A program made the position numbers and the translations under genes. Below are positions 36,065 to 45,737 of a stretch of DNA of 64,000 nt, piece after piece (positions within the stretch are counted from its first letter, which is position 1; each line of letters starts with the position of its first letter). The notes under the pieces are model-generated. The model was not told the origin of the DNA. It was given only the letters and a program-made list of their open reading frames with translations, and made no database searches. This DNA is from Gammaproteobacteria bacterium. Lineage in GTDB: Bacteria > Pseudomonadota > Gammaproteobacteria > Xanthomonadales > SZUA-36. The stretch is from assembly GCA_021772915.1 (NCBI GenBank), contig JAJFLB010000040.1, positions 1 to 64,000 on the forward strand, in the 5' to 3' direction.

Positions 36065-38041
36065 CTAGTTCCTGAGAAGCAATAATGACTTGTCTGCCCA
36101 CCTCTGTTGCAGACTCAAGGTTTCCGTGGCCAGCTGTGACAGACCATGTTGCGTGGCTGGCCGGGCACTCCAGTAACTGAAGAGTCTGATTCTCTTTACC
36201 AATACCTCGGTAGCAATTTGTCCCAGGTACAGCACTTGCCCCGATGGCATCAGCCTGACACCGGAATCCCAGATACGCAGGGTCTCCTGGGTCAATGGGT
36301 CACCACCCAGTCGGTGTAACAACAAGGTATCTGCATGCCCGAGATAATCCCTCTTTAGCGGCGGAAGCGTAAGCTCTGTCGCCTCAGGGTTAATAGACAA
36401 TATGCTCCAGCGCCAGTTGGCCGGCTCCGCTTCGCGCCAACCACTGGCTAGGAGTGTTTTCGCCAGGCCTCCAGGTGCTCCGGCGTATTGAAAGTTGAAC
36501 TGGCGAGCCACCACTGAAACCAGCCGGGTACGCTCACGCGGTAGCGTCTGCCATGCATCATTCCACCAGCTTTCTGCTGCAATTTGCCGTTGCGGCAAGG
36601 GCAATTTGAGCGCCGCAATATCGTCCTCAAAGTTCTGTTGAACCTGCCATACAAAGGTCATGGTAAGCATGCTGAAGAATATCAGGCTTGCTACGAGCCC
36701 GTTGAATGTTCGCACCGCCCTTTGCCGGTAAGCAATCCCCACCACGAAAGTCCAGACCATTCCCAATGCCACACCCATCAACGCCCCACTGAGCCAGTCA
36801 AGACCAAGATACAGCCTGGCCAACACAAGCATTGTCAGTAACAGGCCAACAATGGCATAAGGCCACTTGCGATTGCGCCGTTGCAGCTCTCTGGCGATCA
36901 TAACCGGGTAATAACCCAGCACAACGGTTGCCAGGGTCAACGCTGCACTTGGGTTATAGAGCGTGTTGACCTCAGCCACACTTAGCAACGGCGTTGCTCT
37001 TAGTGTCCAACCCAGCAACAATTGCAAAATCACACCACCGCCCATGGCGACGAGCCAGTGCAGGGCGGCTTTTTTTCGCCCGGCACCAATCAGCCACAGC
37101 AACACCGCAACCGCCGTGGGAATAAGCACCCACAAACGCGTCAGCTGAGTCAATGCCACCATCACTGGATCGGCGATATGATTTCTCAATGCCAATGCCT
37201 GCGACTGCACGGCCTGATCAATGGACTGGGGGTGAGCTGAAAACGGGGACAGGAACAGCAATATAATCATGCTCCAGAAGAACATCACCAATAATAAACC
37301 CATCATGGTAATTGCTAGTACTTCGGGTTGCGTTGAGTCGAGCAACGGTCCCGCGATACGTTTAAACACTGGATGCCGGCGTAGCCAGCGGATGACATGA
37401 CGTAGCCACCTTGCTGAACGACTGGCCAGAAATTCATAGGCTGTCCAGATTATCCACCAACTCAGCCACAACACCACGGCGCCAATGATTAACACGAGTG
37501 ACATACGCCCCGCATACTCAGATGCCACCTCAAGGGACGCGCCAAACAACATGCCTGGCAACAGGTAAGCCGGTGTCCACGCTATACAGGTGGGAATATC
37601 GACCATCAGGAAGCGCCTCGGTACCATGCCCAGCACCCCGGCCGTCGCAGGTATAACCGGTCTGAGTGGTCCAATAAAGCGCCCCACTACCACGCTTTTT
37701 GCACCGTGTGCCTGAAAGAACAAGCGGCCCCGTTCCAGCACCCGTGGGATACTTGAAAATGGCCACAAATCTGCCAGGTGACCACGATAATGTCGGCCAG
37801 CCCAATAACTGACCAGGTCACCAGCCAGCGCCCCAACTGACCCCCAAAGCCACGCCGGGAAGAAATCAATGGCACCCAGAGCAATCAGCGCGCCTATACC
37901 AAACAGGATAATGATCCCGGGAACCAGAATGCCGATAAAAGCCAGTGACTCGACAAAGGACATGACAAATATCCAAAACCCCGCCCAGCCCGGATTGGCT
38001 GACAGCCAGTTCAGTAAATCCTGTGTCCAACCAGAATCCAT
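36065..38041 (-). CDS. DedA-PAP2-LssY fusion membrane protein, PAP2 site lost
   Basis: 658 residues in three parts. Residues 1-215 are a DedA/SNARE-associated domain (FVESLAFIGILVPG, VVGRFIGPLRPVIPATAG). Residues 240-440 are a PAP2-like helical domain. The last 200 are an LssY C-terminal type domain. The PAP2 catalytic signatures are degraded: PSGH reads PSAA, and the SR-x5-H-x3-D block reads ARLYLGLDWLSGA without His. The lipid phosphatase part is therefore probably inactive, while the DedA part may still act in lipid scrambling or proton-linked transport. It is convergent with the receptor gene. Confidence 0.8.
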   Translation of the reverse strand: MDSGWTQDLLNWLSANPGWAGFWIFVMSFVESLAFIGILVPGIIILFGIGALIALGAIDFFPAWLWGSVGALAGDLVSYWAGRHYRGHLADLWPFSSIPRVLERGRLFFQAHGAKSVVVGRFIGPLRPVIPATAGVLGMVPRRFLMVDIPTCIAWTPAYLLPGMLFGASLEVASEYAGRMSLVLIIGAVVLWLSWWIIWTAYEFLASRSARWLRHVIRWLRRHPVFKRIAGPLLDSTQPEVLAITMMGLLLVMFFWSMIILLFLSPFSAHPQSIDQAVQSQALALRNHIADPVMVALTQLTRLWVLIPTAVAVLLWLIGAGRKKAALHWLVAMGGGVILQLLLGWTLRATPLLSVAEVNTLYNPSAALTLATVVLGYYPVMIARELQRRNRKWPYAIVGLLLTMLVLARLYLGLDWLSGALMGVALGMVWTFVVGIAYRQRAVRTFNGLVASLIFFSMLTMTFVWQVQQNFEDDIAALKLPLPQRQIAAESWWNDAWQTLPRERTRLVSVVARQFNFQYAGAPGGLAKTLLASGWREAEPANWRWSILSINPEATELTLPPLKRDYLGHADTLLLHRLGGDPLTQETLRIWDSGVRLMPSGQVLYLGQIATEVLVKRIRLFSYWSARPATQHGLSQLATETLSLQQRWADKSLLLLRN

Positions 38042-38105
38042 TTGCTATTAATCAAGTCTCCTTTTTGTTTGACACCCAGTCCTATGTTAGCCCGTGACGA
38101 GCTGC

Positions 38106-39395
38106 TTAGCTGTTCGCCAGTGCTGTAAAGGCCTCCCTTGCCGCATTCAAGGTTGACGCAATATGTTCATCCGTGTGTGCAGATGACACAAAACCGGCCT
38201 CATAAGCCGATGGCGCCAGGTAAACACCTTTTTCAAGCATGGTGTGGTAATAGTGCCTGAAACTGTCAACATCCACGGCTCCCGCCTGTTCAAAATTGAT
38301 GATCTGCTTCGCTTCACTGAAAAACAGGCCAAACATCGCCCCCACCTGGGTGGTGGTGAAAGATACACCCGCATGGTCGGCCTCGGCTTGCAATCCTTCC
38401 GTTAGCCGCCGGGTTTTGTCGTGGATATCCCTATAAAAACCTGTTTGTGAAATCAGATCAAGTGTTGCCAGTCCTGCAGCCATTGCCACCGGGTTACCTG
38501 ACAGGGTCCCCGCCTGGTATACGGGACCCAGGGGTGCAACCAACTCCATGAATTCACGGCGACCACCGAATGCGCCAACCGGCATACCTCCACCAATGAT
38601 TTTGCCAAAGGTGGATAAGTCCGGTTTAACCCCATACAAGGATTGCGCACCACCCAAGGCTACACGAAAACCGGTCATGACTTCATCGAAAACCAACAGC
38701 ACACCAAACTCATCACACAACTGCCGCAAACCCTTGAGATACCCCTCCACGGGGGGAATACAATTCATATTGCCTGCTACCGGCTCGACTATAAGACAAG
38801 CGACCTCCTCGCCCTGGGTCGCAAAACAGTCTTGTACCGCATCAAGGTCATTAAATGGCACCGTCAGCGTCAGGTCAGCGCAGGCCGCCGGCACACCCGG
38901 AGAAGTGGGTACACCCAAGGTCAGTGCACCACTGCCGGCCTTAACCAAAAAAGAATCGGCGTGGCCGTGGTAGCAACCTTCAAACTTGAGGATTCGATCA
39001 CGTCCGGTAGCTGCACGAGCTACCCGAATGGCGCTCATGGTGGCCTCGGTACCCGAGTTGACCATGCGTACCATATCCATGCCATCCACCAACTCACACA
39101 GACGTTCCGCCATGGTTACTTCGGCTGGCGATGGGGCACCGAAACTAAGCCCCTTCGCAACCGCCTGCTCAACGGCTGACAGGATTGCCGGGTGCGCGTG
39201 ACCGGCTATCATGGGCCCCCAGGAGCCGACGTAATCGATATAAGATCGCCCGGCCACATCATATAAACAGGCCCCACTGGCCCGTTCAAAGAATACCGGA
39301 TCGCCACCCACGCCATTAAATGCACGAACTGGTGAGTTCACACCGCCCGGTATATGTAGCCGCGCCCGCTCGATCAATTCCTTACTGCTTGTCAT
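38106..39395 (-). CDS. hemL: Glutamate-1-semialdehyde 2,1-aminomutase
   Basis: 429 residues from ATG 39395 ([17 protein letters not shown]). Signatures: [51 protein letters not shown], and the PLP lysine in [16 protein letters not shown]. It makes 5-aminolevulinate for tetrapyrroles by the C5 route. It diverges from rubredoxin, an association often seen in gammaproteobacteria. Confidence 0.97.
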   Translation of the reverse strand: MTSSKELIERARLHIPGGVNSPVRAFNGVGGDPVFFERASGACLYDVAGRSYIDYVGSWGPMIAGHAHPAILSAVEQAVAKGLSFGAPSPAEVTMAERLCELVDGMDMVRMVNSGTEATMSAIRVARAATGRDRILKFEGCYHGHADSFLVKAGSGALTLGVPTSPGVPAACADLTLTVPFNDLDAVQDCFATQGEEVACLIVEPVAGNMNCIPPVEGYLKGLRQLCDEFGVLLVFDEVMTGFRVALGGAQSLYGVKPDLSTFGKIIGGGMPVGAFGGRREFMELVAPLGPVYQAGTLSGNPVAMAAGLATLDLISQTGFYRDIHDKTRRLTEGLQAEADHAGVSFTTTQVGAMFGLFFSEAKQIINFEQAGAVDVDSFRHYYHTMLEKGVYLAPSAYEAGFVSSAHTDEHIASTLNAAREAFTALANS

Positions 39396-39578
39396 GGTTA
39401 GACCTATTTTTGTTTCGGAAAACCAAAGCACCTATTTTAACTTGTTTTATATTTTGGTTTGCGACTTAAGCAGCACACTGACCCTGTATTGCGCAAGGAT
39501 CCGGAAGATTTCCTTGCAGGTGCAAACTGCGGGTCAGGCGTGGCAAACTACGCTTTTTGTCAACACGGGAATACAATA

Positions 39579-39758
39579 GTGACAAAGAGTAATTACAAGG
39601 TCTGGATGTGTATCATCTGCGGCTGGGTTTACGAAGAGGAAACAGGCTCCGAGGAAGAAGGCTTGGCACCCGGTACACGCTGGGAAGACGTTCCGGAATT
39701 CTGGGTCTGCCCTGACTGTGGTGCGGGCAAGGAAGACTTCGAAATGATTGAACTCTGA
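39579..39758 (+). CDS. Rubredoxin
   Basis: 59 residues from GTG 39579. The iron site is two C-x2-C pairs: MCIICGWVYEEETG and FWVCPDCGAGKEDFEMIE, with the usual GLAPGTRWEDVPEFW between. It is a small cytoplasmic one-electron carrier. ATG 39606 would cut off the conserved YKVW start. It diverges from hemL and is followed by the PspC gene after 23 bases. Confidence 0.93.
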   Translation: MTKSNYKVWMCIICGWVYEEETGSEEEGLAPGTRWEDVPEFWVCPDCGAGKEDFEMIEL

Positions 39759-39781
39759 AATACAGCAGGATATCAAGTCTT

Positions 39782-39982
39782 ATGAATACAAGTGGAGGCA
39801 TAATAAGGGATAGACACAACGCAATGGTTGGCGGCGTCTGTGCCGGTATTGCACGGCATTTCAGTTGGTCGATAACCGGCACCCGGGTTGTCTATGTCTT
39901 AGCTTCAATTTTGTCTGCCGCTTTCCCGGGTATCCTGGTTTATATCATCCTGTGGATGTTGCTACCTGCATCCGCAGACTAG
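39782..39982 (+). CDS. Small PspC-domain membrane protein
   Basis: 66 residues: DRHNAMVGGVCAGIARHF is the PspC start, and a membrane helix (VVYVLASILSAAFPGILVY) ends in IILWMLLPA. PspC domains are linked to envelope-stress responses; no psp regulators are nearby. The 166 bases after it (39983-40148) hold no convincing gene. Confidence 0.85.
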   Translation: MNTSGGIIRDRHNAMVGGVCAGIARHFSWSITGTRVVYVLASILSAAFPGILVYIILWMLLPASAD

Positions 39983-40148
39983 TGCTCCTTCAAGGTGATA
40001 TTGCCGAGTTCAGCGAGTTGGGAAGTGGTTGACCGTAAGACGCGCTTCGCGGGTAATGGCCTGGTCCTTGCCAAGAGGGGCGACGCCAGGGACGACCGCT
40101 TCCTGGCTCGCCCGAAGGGAGCTAAGCAGATGATCCAAATCAAGGAAT

Positions 40149-41354
40149 TTATTCAGGCGAACTTTGCGAATCGAGATTGCGAAACGCCAACCACCGCGTC
40201 AGGATAGTTGCCATCCCACAAAATATCATGACCATTACCAGGGGTATCAGGCTGTGGTTATAAAAGGTTGCAACCAGAAATGACATACCGGCGCCAAAAG
40301 CAACTTGCACGGTCCCAATGATGGCAACCGCGTAACCCGCAATATCGGGTACCGGGTCCAAAGCCAGGGCGGTCGCAATGGGTAGAATCATACCGTGTCC
40401 AAGCATGTAGAGTGAAACAACCGCCCAGAAGGCGACCACCGAGGGTTCGCCGAGGCTCATCAACAGAACGAAAGCAGTGATAACGAGCAAAAACACGCTA
40501 CCGCCAAGATTGATCATGCCCAACATTCCAAGCCTTGAGACCAGTCGGCGAGCGATCATTGCACCCACCATAAATGCGAACGCGGCGACTGAAAATAATG
40601 GTCCGAAAGCCGCCGCGGAAATACCATATAGATCAGCCATGATGGTCGACGCAGAAGTGATGACTGCAAGATATGCGCCAGCGGACAGGGCGACTAGAAG
40701 CACACCGGCCCAACACTGTCTTATGGAGAAAAATAGTGCGGTTTGCTTGCGAAATTGACTTAATGGGTTGCGGTGCTGGCGGATTGCAGGTGCGGTCTCC
40801 GGCAATTTCCTGCTAACCAAAAACAGTACCAGGGCGCCAAACAGCATGGTGCCCCAGAAAACACTCCGCCAGCCTGTCAAGGCAATTACCAAACTACCGA
40901 CGGGTGGCGCCAGCAGAGGAGCTATGGTCAGAATGGCAACCAGCATGGCCATCATACGGGCGGCCTTTTCACCACTGACCGTATCCCGGACCACCGCGCG
41001 ACTTACCACCGGCCCGACAGCCGATGCAAACCCCTGGATGAAGCGGGCAAGCAACAATTGATTCAATTCCTGACTGAGTGCGCACGCGGCACTGGCAAGC
41101 GCAAATATGATAACCCCATAAAGAGCAACCGGCTTCCTCCCAAAGTGGTCCGAGGCGAGACCCACAGGAATCTGCCCCAGTGAAAGTCCGACAAGAAAAA
41201 CGGTCACCACCAGTTGCGCAGCCCCAAGACTGCTCTGCAGATCACCAGCAATCAGGGGCGTGGCCGGCAGACTGATATCAACAGCTATTGCAGCCAGCGC
41301 TGTCAGCAAACCAAGAACCGCAATCATCATGGCTTCACGATGCAGACCGGCCAT
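40149..41354 (-). CDS. MFS transporter, Bcr/CflA-like
   Basis: About 401 residues and 12 membrane helices. The ALAAIAVDISLPATPLIAGDL opening, SDHFGRKPVALYG (loop 2-3) and RFIQGFASAVGPVVSRAVVRD (helix 4-5 motif) are typical of Bcr/CflA drug-resistance exporters of the inner membrane. ATG 41354 gives the usual short N-terminus; ATG 41375 is an alternative. No regulator adjoins it. It diverges from the pilin operon across about 380 bases. Confidence 0.88.
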   Translation of the reverse strand: MAGLHREAMMIAVLGLLTALAAIAVDISLPATPLIAGDLQSSLGAAQLVVTVFLVGLSLGQIPVGLASDHFGRKPVALYGVIIFALASAACALSQELNQLLLARFIQGFASAVGPVVSRAVVRDTVSGEKAARMMAMLVAILTIAPLLAPPVGSLVIALTGWRSVFWGTMLFGALVLFLVSRKLPETAPAIRQHRNPLSQFRKQTALFFSIRQCWAGVLLVALSAGAYLAVITSASTIMADLYGISAAAFGPLFSVAAFAFMVGAMIARRLVSRLGMLGMINLGGSVFLLVITAFVLLMSLGEPSVVAFWAVVSLYMLGHGMILPIATALALDPVPDIAGYAVAIIGTVQVAFGAGMSFLVATFYNHSLIPLVMVMIFCGMATILTRWLAFRNLDSQSSPE

Positions 41355-41691
41355 CCCGACGCTCGGCCAGAACATGGGTGGTGAGGTAACCGGCAAGGAC
41401 TGGTTTCATGTATTGACTCCCTTCGTTTTGGGTCCGGGCACCGGGACAGTGTAATGAAACTTGCGTTCCTGGCCCACACCTGTGTCTTATGAAGCCCCAT
41501 CCAAAAGTGGTGTTCGCGATGCAGTCGAGGCGTCTGCCGGGCAGATGCAACTGGGCCTGGGTAGGTTCTGGTTGGCTAAAGACGGGCCAGGCGAGTCGAC
41601 CAATGTACTTGATTTTCTGCCAAAAAGGCGTAATGTTATATTTACCACTTACATCTAGTGGTTTATAGGGGATAGGAGAAAGGCGTTTTGT

Positions 41692-41750
41692 GATGTCGGG
41701 CGACAAGGCCGACACCTGACTGGATGTCGGGCACATGACATGGATGTCGG
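41692..41750 (+). promoter_or_regulatory. Three GATGTCGG repeats before the pilin operon
   Basis: GATGTCGG occurs at 41692, 41723 and 41743 (the last two as TGGATGTCGG, 20 bases apart), with an inverse GCCGAC at 41709-41714. They sit just before the likely fimT start at 41789, as clustered activator or repressor sites would. No regulator is identified. The stretch 41397-41691 shows nothing else. Confidence 0.35.
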
Positions 41751-41788
41751 CTTGTTGGTTTATTGATCGGCGAGCCAGGAGCCAGGTT

Positions 41789-42364
41789 TTGAAGGGATGG
41801 AAGAAAACCAGAGCTTACGCTGCGGCCGGACAGTGTCGTGGTTTCAACTTGTATGAAATGATGGTCACCATGACCATTGGCGCGATTTTGCTGGCAATCG
41901 CCCTGCCCGCTTTTGATCGTTTTGGTGTGAATGGCATTCTGGTGACGACAACCAACGACTTGTCTGCCTCATTTAGCCGGGCGCGTGCCGAGGCGATCAA
42001 GGCACGGCGCAACGTGCGTATGTGCCCCTCTTCCGACAGTAACACCTGTGATTCAGATGCCAATTGGGCGAGCGGCTGGATCATGTACGTCGATACCGAC
42101 AGAAGCGGTTCGCCAGCAAGTGGCGAGTTGCTACAGATCGGTACTTTCATAGACGATCGGGTTTCTTTGACAACACCAGGCAGTTTTTCACAATGGTTGG
42201 AATTCAGACCAACCGGCACAGTGCTGGGTAACGCCGGTACTACAGGGTTCTTTTTGTTGTGCTCTGATCACTTCGATGACCTTTCAAGACGGGTGGGGAT
42301 TTCGGCTTCCGGGCGTGTTTCTGCCAAAAAGCAGGCAAACCTTTGTGTTGGGGAAGGCTCATGA
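41789..42364 (+). CDS. fimT: FimT/GspH-type minor pseudopilin
   Basis: About 191 residues from TTG 41789. A class III prepilin leader ends at CRG and is followed by FNLYEMMVTMTIGAILLAIA, with Glu at position 5 of the mature protein. The C-terminal GspH-like half (RAEAIKARRNVRMCPSSDS, WASGWIMYVD) binds DNA or primes pili in relatives. An ATG at 41735 would overlap the promoter repeats. It opens the minor-pilin operon and overlaps pilV by four bases. Confidence 0.85.
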   Translation: MKGWKKTRAYAAAGQCRGFNLYEMMVTMTIGAILLAIALPAFDRFGVNGILVTTTNDLSASFSRARAEAIKARRNVRMCPSSDSNTCDSDANWASGWIMYVDTDRSGSPASGELLQIGTFIDDRVSLTTPGSFSQWLEFRPTGTVLGNAGTTGFFLLCSDHFDDLSRRVGISASGRVSAKKQANLCVGEGS

Positions 42365-42837
42365 GAGGACCCCGGATGAAACCTACAACCAAACAATTGG
42401 GTATGTCATTGATAGAAACCCTAGTGTCACTGCTGGTTTTCTCCGTGGGTATTTTGGGTGTTGCTTCGTTGATGCTGACCAACATGCGTCACAACGATGA
42501 GACGCTCACACGCACGCAGTCAACGGTTCTGGCAAATGAGCTTTACGAGATGATGCGGGCCAACCTGGTTGCTGTCGAGGCCGGTGATTATACGCTTGCA
42601 ATGAGTTCGGCTCTGCCTTCCACGACCCAGACCGATTGTGCCACTGTCACCTGTAACACGGCACAAATTGCCAGTTGGGATCTCGCCACCTGGGGCGCCA
42701 GAGTCAGCCGCGTTTTGCCGGGGGCTGATGCCGCTGTTAGCGTGGATGCGATCTCCGACCCCATGTTGATCCAGGTGCAATTGAGCTTTGACGCCCCCCT
42801 GGCGATGACTGAAACATTCTCGTTCAGGCTGAGATGA
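42361..42837 (+). CDS. pilV: Minor pilin PilV
   Basis: 158 residues from ATG 42361, which overlaps the fimT stop. Prepilin cleavage is in QLGMSLIETLVSLLVFSVG with Glu 5 kept. The order after fimT, the N-terminal LIETLV pattern and the LTRTQSTVLANELYEMMRAN segment match PilV. It joins the initiation complex at the type IV pilus tip. It overlaps pilW by four bases. Confidence 0.85.
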   Translation: MRGPRMKPTTKQLGMSLIETLVSLLVFSVGILGVASLMLTNMRHNDETLTRTQSTVLANELYEMMRANLVAVEAGDYTLAMSSALPSTTQTDCATVTCNTAQIASWDLATWGARVSRVLPGADAAVSVDAISDPMLIQVQLSFDAPLAMTETFSFRLR

Positions 42838-43595
42838 TGCAGAAGCCGAACTCAGCTGGAAAGAACCACATCTTCGGCACAGCAGTAAGTCGCATGCGTG
42901 GCACAACGCTGCTAAGTCTGTTGATTTCGACTGCTGTGAGCATTCCGATCGTTGGCGGTGTGCTGATCTTTTACGTCAATACACTTGAATCCGCTGCCTA
43001 CATGAATGCCGTGTCCCGGGTCCAGGAAAACGGTCGATTTGCTGTTGATCATATCGCCAGAACTTTGCGTATGACCCGCTATGATGACCCGTACACTCCG
43101 TTAGTTGTACCCACAGAAATATCCGGCACCAGTAGTTCTGCCACCTCGCTTTCAATGACAGGCTTTACTCTGAAAACAGACACGGATGTTATAAGCATCA
43201 GTCATGAAGGCGCTCCGCAAGTCCGGGATTGCCAGGGTATGGCGGTGACTTCCGGTAATTTGGTCACCAACACCTATGCTGTCTCTGCCGATGATGAGTT
43301 GATTTGCCGCACCGCCGTTGATCCGGTTGTTATTGCTGAGGGCGTGGAGGACATGCAAATTCTTTATGGTATTGATTCTGACGCAGATAGCGTGGCCGAC
43401 CGCTACATGCTGGTGGGCAACGTTGTCGACTGGTCTCAGGTGGTTTCAATCAGAGTAAGTCTCCTGATTAATTCCGTTGAGGCTGTCTATGCCACCTCCA
43501 TTCACGGTTGTGAGTCCTGTAGCACTTTCAACCCTCTTGCAAGCAATCTTTTGCGCGCCGAGTTTCATACGACAATTCGACTCCGGAACCTCTGA
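42834..43595 (+). CDS. pilW: Minor pilin PilW-like
   Basis: 253 residues. The hydrophobic stalk follows RMRG as TTLLSLLISTAVSIPIVGG; mature position 5 is Ser instead of the near-universal Glu. ENGRFAVDHIARTLRMTRYD is the typical PilW helix continuation. It bridges minor pilins in type IV pilus priming. ATG overlaps the pilV stop. Loss of Glu 5 is odd, as GspK-like tip subunits are the usual ones that lack it. Confidence 0.8.
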   Translation: MMQKPNSAGKNHIFGTAVSRMRGTTLLSLLISTAVSIPIVGGVLIFYVNTLESAAYMNAVSRVQENGRFAVDHIARTLRMTRYDDPYTPLVVPTEISGTSSSATSLSMTGFTLKTDTDVISISHEGAPQVRDCQGMAVTSGNLVTNTYAVSADDELICRTAVDPVVIAEGVEDMQILYGIDSDADSVADRYMLVGNVVDWSQVVSIRVSLLINSVEAVYATSIHGCESCSTFNPLASNLLRAEFHTTIRLRNL

Positions 43596-43603
43596 GGTCA
43601 TTG

Positions 43604-45223
43604 ATGATGCGCTTATTCCCTACCCATAGTGTTCAGCAACATGGCATAACCCTGCCCATCGTACTGATGCTGCTGATTCCATTGACTTTGCTGTCTGTGA
43701 TGGTCGCCAAACGCAACAACCTCGAGGAACTGATGGCTGCAAGTCAACGTGACGGGCAGCAAGCTCTGATGAATGCGGAGAGCGGTCTGGAATTTACGGA
43801 TGTCGTATTTCAACAGATCGTTGCAGGTACTTACGCCTACCGACTGGATGAGATTCTGGACGAACAGCAAGGCAGACTGAGGTATGCAGGCACATCTCTG
43901 GAGAATTACCTGAGTGGGGAAGTTTCATTTGATGTGTTGGTTCGGGATAATGAGGATCCAGACGTGCCCCGTCCCACGGATGCTACTTACAACTGCGACC
44001 CTGAAACCAATACGGACTTGCCTGCTGGTTACGCCGAGGACTGTTCATGGGAGGTCGACGCGGATCAACGATTGGTGGTGACCTCCGCCGGCTCGTACCA
44101 AGGCGCCGAACGTGTCGTGGAGGCGGTTTTTGACGTCGTATCCTCATCGGCCCTTAAGAATATGAGTGTGTTTGCGGAAGGTCGAATCAAAATTGTCGGT
44201 AACCCCGACATCCACGGCCCCGATGCGCGGGTTCACAGTAACGCCGATTTCATATTTTCTGGAAATGTACAAATTGATGGGACCATTACGCAGGCTGACA
44301 CTGTCCTGGATCATGATGAATCAGCAGTAACAGACTTCGATGGTAATCCGGTTGAGATCACGGTTATTGCCCGCCTGGACACGCCGTATGTCTACCCACC
44401 GGTGTACAAGGGTATTGCAACCCGCTACATGACCAGCAACTGCGATGTCTGGGATGGCCCTCCAGGCGGGAGTAACCCCTTGACCGGAGATGCCAGTGCG
44501 TTACTGAAAGCCGCGGAAGATAGCGGTGGTGCAGCGTCACCAGCCCGCTACCAGGGTTGGACCTGCGATGCGACCTGTTTCGAGCCACAGTCCAGTTGCA
44601 AGAACTTGAAGTGGAGCCTGAAAGGGAACGATGCCATCAGCGGCTTTTACTACGTGGAAGGAAACGCGACCATCGGCGGCAACACAGGCTCTTCGACCGA
44701 TCCGCTAGAGCTCAGTGTCGTTGCGGAGGGATTTATTGAGGTTACCGGCACCCCGTTTATTACCCCATACTACCAATCAGAAGAAGCTGTGGATTTTGAC
44801 AATGCTACCTCCACAGCCGCGGTGTCCGTCATTGATCCGGGCCTGCAATACGAGGGACTGCTGGCCACGGACCAGGTTCTGAAGAACTACCAGGTGCTGT
44901 TACTGGCCGGTGGAGACTTGAGCCTGAAGGGCAATTCCACCACCGCTCACAATTTCAATGGTGTGCTTGCCGCACACGGTCAATTCGAGCTTGCGGGCAA
45001 CCCTTCAATCCAGGGCGGCCTATTCAGTGAGGGCGCCAGTTATTCCGACGAGTCTGAATTTTTTGACAATATCGATTTAAGCAAGCAAAAGACTGTTGGC
45101 GTGACCGAGGATACAATCCACGGTAACCCGGATTTGTGGGATGCTATCAATCTTGGTGGAGATCCTGACGAAGGCCCTCCCCTTGGAGTGACCCTGGCAA
45201 CGTGGCGTGAGTTGGTTGACTAG
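43604..45223 (+). CDS. Oversized PilX-like pilus protein
   Basis: 539 residues from ATG 43604, with GAGG before. The N-terminus QHGITLPIVLMLLIPLTLLS and ANAESGLEFTD-like segment (LMNAESGLEFTDVVFQQI) match PilX_N. Typical PilX is under 220 residues; here about 350 extra residues follow, rich in short beta repeats (IKIVGNPDIHG, FELAGNPSIQG, LSLKGNSTT), resembling polymer-forming or adhesin-like beta structure. pilY1, which normally comes next, is absent, so this extended protein may take its tip role. That role is inference. Confidence 0.75.
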   Translation: MMRLFPTHSVQQHGITLPIVLMLLIPLTLLSVMVAKRNNLEELMAASQRDGQQALMNAESGLEFTDVVFQQIVAGTYAYRLDEILDEQQGRLRYAGTSLENYLSGEVSFDVLVRDNEDPDVPRPTDATYNCDPETNTDLPAGYAEDCSWEVDADQRLVVTSAGSYQGAERVVEAVFDVVSSSALKNMSVFAEGRIKIVGNPDIHGPDARVHSNADFIFSGNVQIDGTITQADTVLDHDESAVTDFDGNPVEITVIARLDTPYVYPPVYKGIATRYMTSNCDVWDGPPGGSNPLTGDASALLKAAEDSGGAASPARYQGWTCDATCFEPQSSCKNLKWSLKGNDAISGFYYVEGNATIGGNTGSSTDPLELSVVAEGFIEVTGTPFITPYYQSEEAVDFDNATSTAAVSVIDPGLQYEGLLATDQVLKNYQVLLLAGGDLSLKGNSTTAHNFNGVLAAHGQFELAGNPSIQGGLFSEGASYSDESEFFDNIDLSKQKTVGVTEDTIHGNPDLWDAINLGGDPDEGPPLGVTLATWRELVD

Positions 45224-45239
45224 GCCTTGGTGTATAAAT

Positions 45240-45692
45240 ATGCAAGCCAACCAGGTAAGTCATACCACCAACTGTCCGGGAAAGGCTATGACTGGCTTTG
45301 CGATGGTGGAGTTGTTGATTGTGGTCACTGTGGTGGCCATACTGGTCTCAGTGGCCATGCCTTCTTACCAACGGGTCATCGTTAAATCCAGGCAAACCGA
45401 GGCCAAGGAGCTGTTGTATACCGCGGCCCACCGTCAACAGCAGTTTTTCACCCGGAATAACGTTTACACCACTGTAACTGGTGAAGCAGGCATCAATGTC
45501 CCCACCACCAGTGGCGGTGGTTATTACACTCTCACCATCACAGTACCCATTCCAGCCAGCAGCTACTCCATGTCGGCCGTACCGGTGCCCGACACCTCCC
45601 AGGCCAGTGACTCAGAGTGCGGTACCTTTACCCTCAATTCACTGGGTGTGAAAACTGTCAGCGGTAGCCAGACTTCACCCCCTTGCTGGTAA
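45240..45692 (+). CDS. pilE: Type IV pilin PilE-like minor subunit
   Basis: 150 residues from ATG 45240; ATG 45288 is an alternative with a better ribosome site but a three-residue leader. Cleavage in MTGFAMVELLIVVTVVAILV, then SYQRVIVKSRQTEAKELLY and a Cys pair (SECGTFTLN and SPPC) that would form the D-loop. This is the PilE group of minor pilins that end fimT-pilVWXY1E operons. It starts 16 bases after the PilX-like gene. Confidence 0.85.
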   Translation: MQANQVSHTTNCPGKAMTGFAMVELLIVVTVVAILVSVAMPSYQRVIVKSRQTEAKELLYTAAHRQQQFFTRNNVYTTVTGEAGINVPTTSGGGYYTLTITVPIPASSYSMSAVPVPDTSQASDSECGTFTLNSLGVKTVSGSQTSPPCW

Positions 45693-45737
45693 CTGCAGCG
45701 CAGGGGCGTGTCACACTATTGTGAATTCCTAATATCC

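Noticed and set aside
39995-40207. 70-codon + frame between pspC and the MFS gene
   Set aside because: It overlaps the convergent transporter gene and shows no recognisable pattern.
41335-41736. 133-codon minus frame before the pilin operon
   Set aside because: Covers the promoter repeats and the 5' end of the transporter in another frame; no motif.
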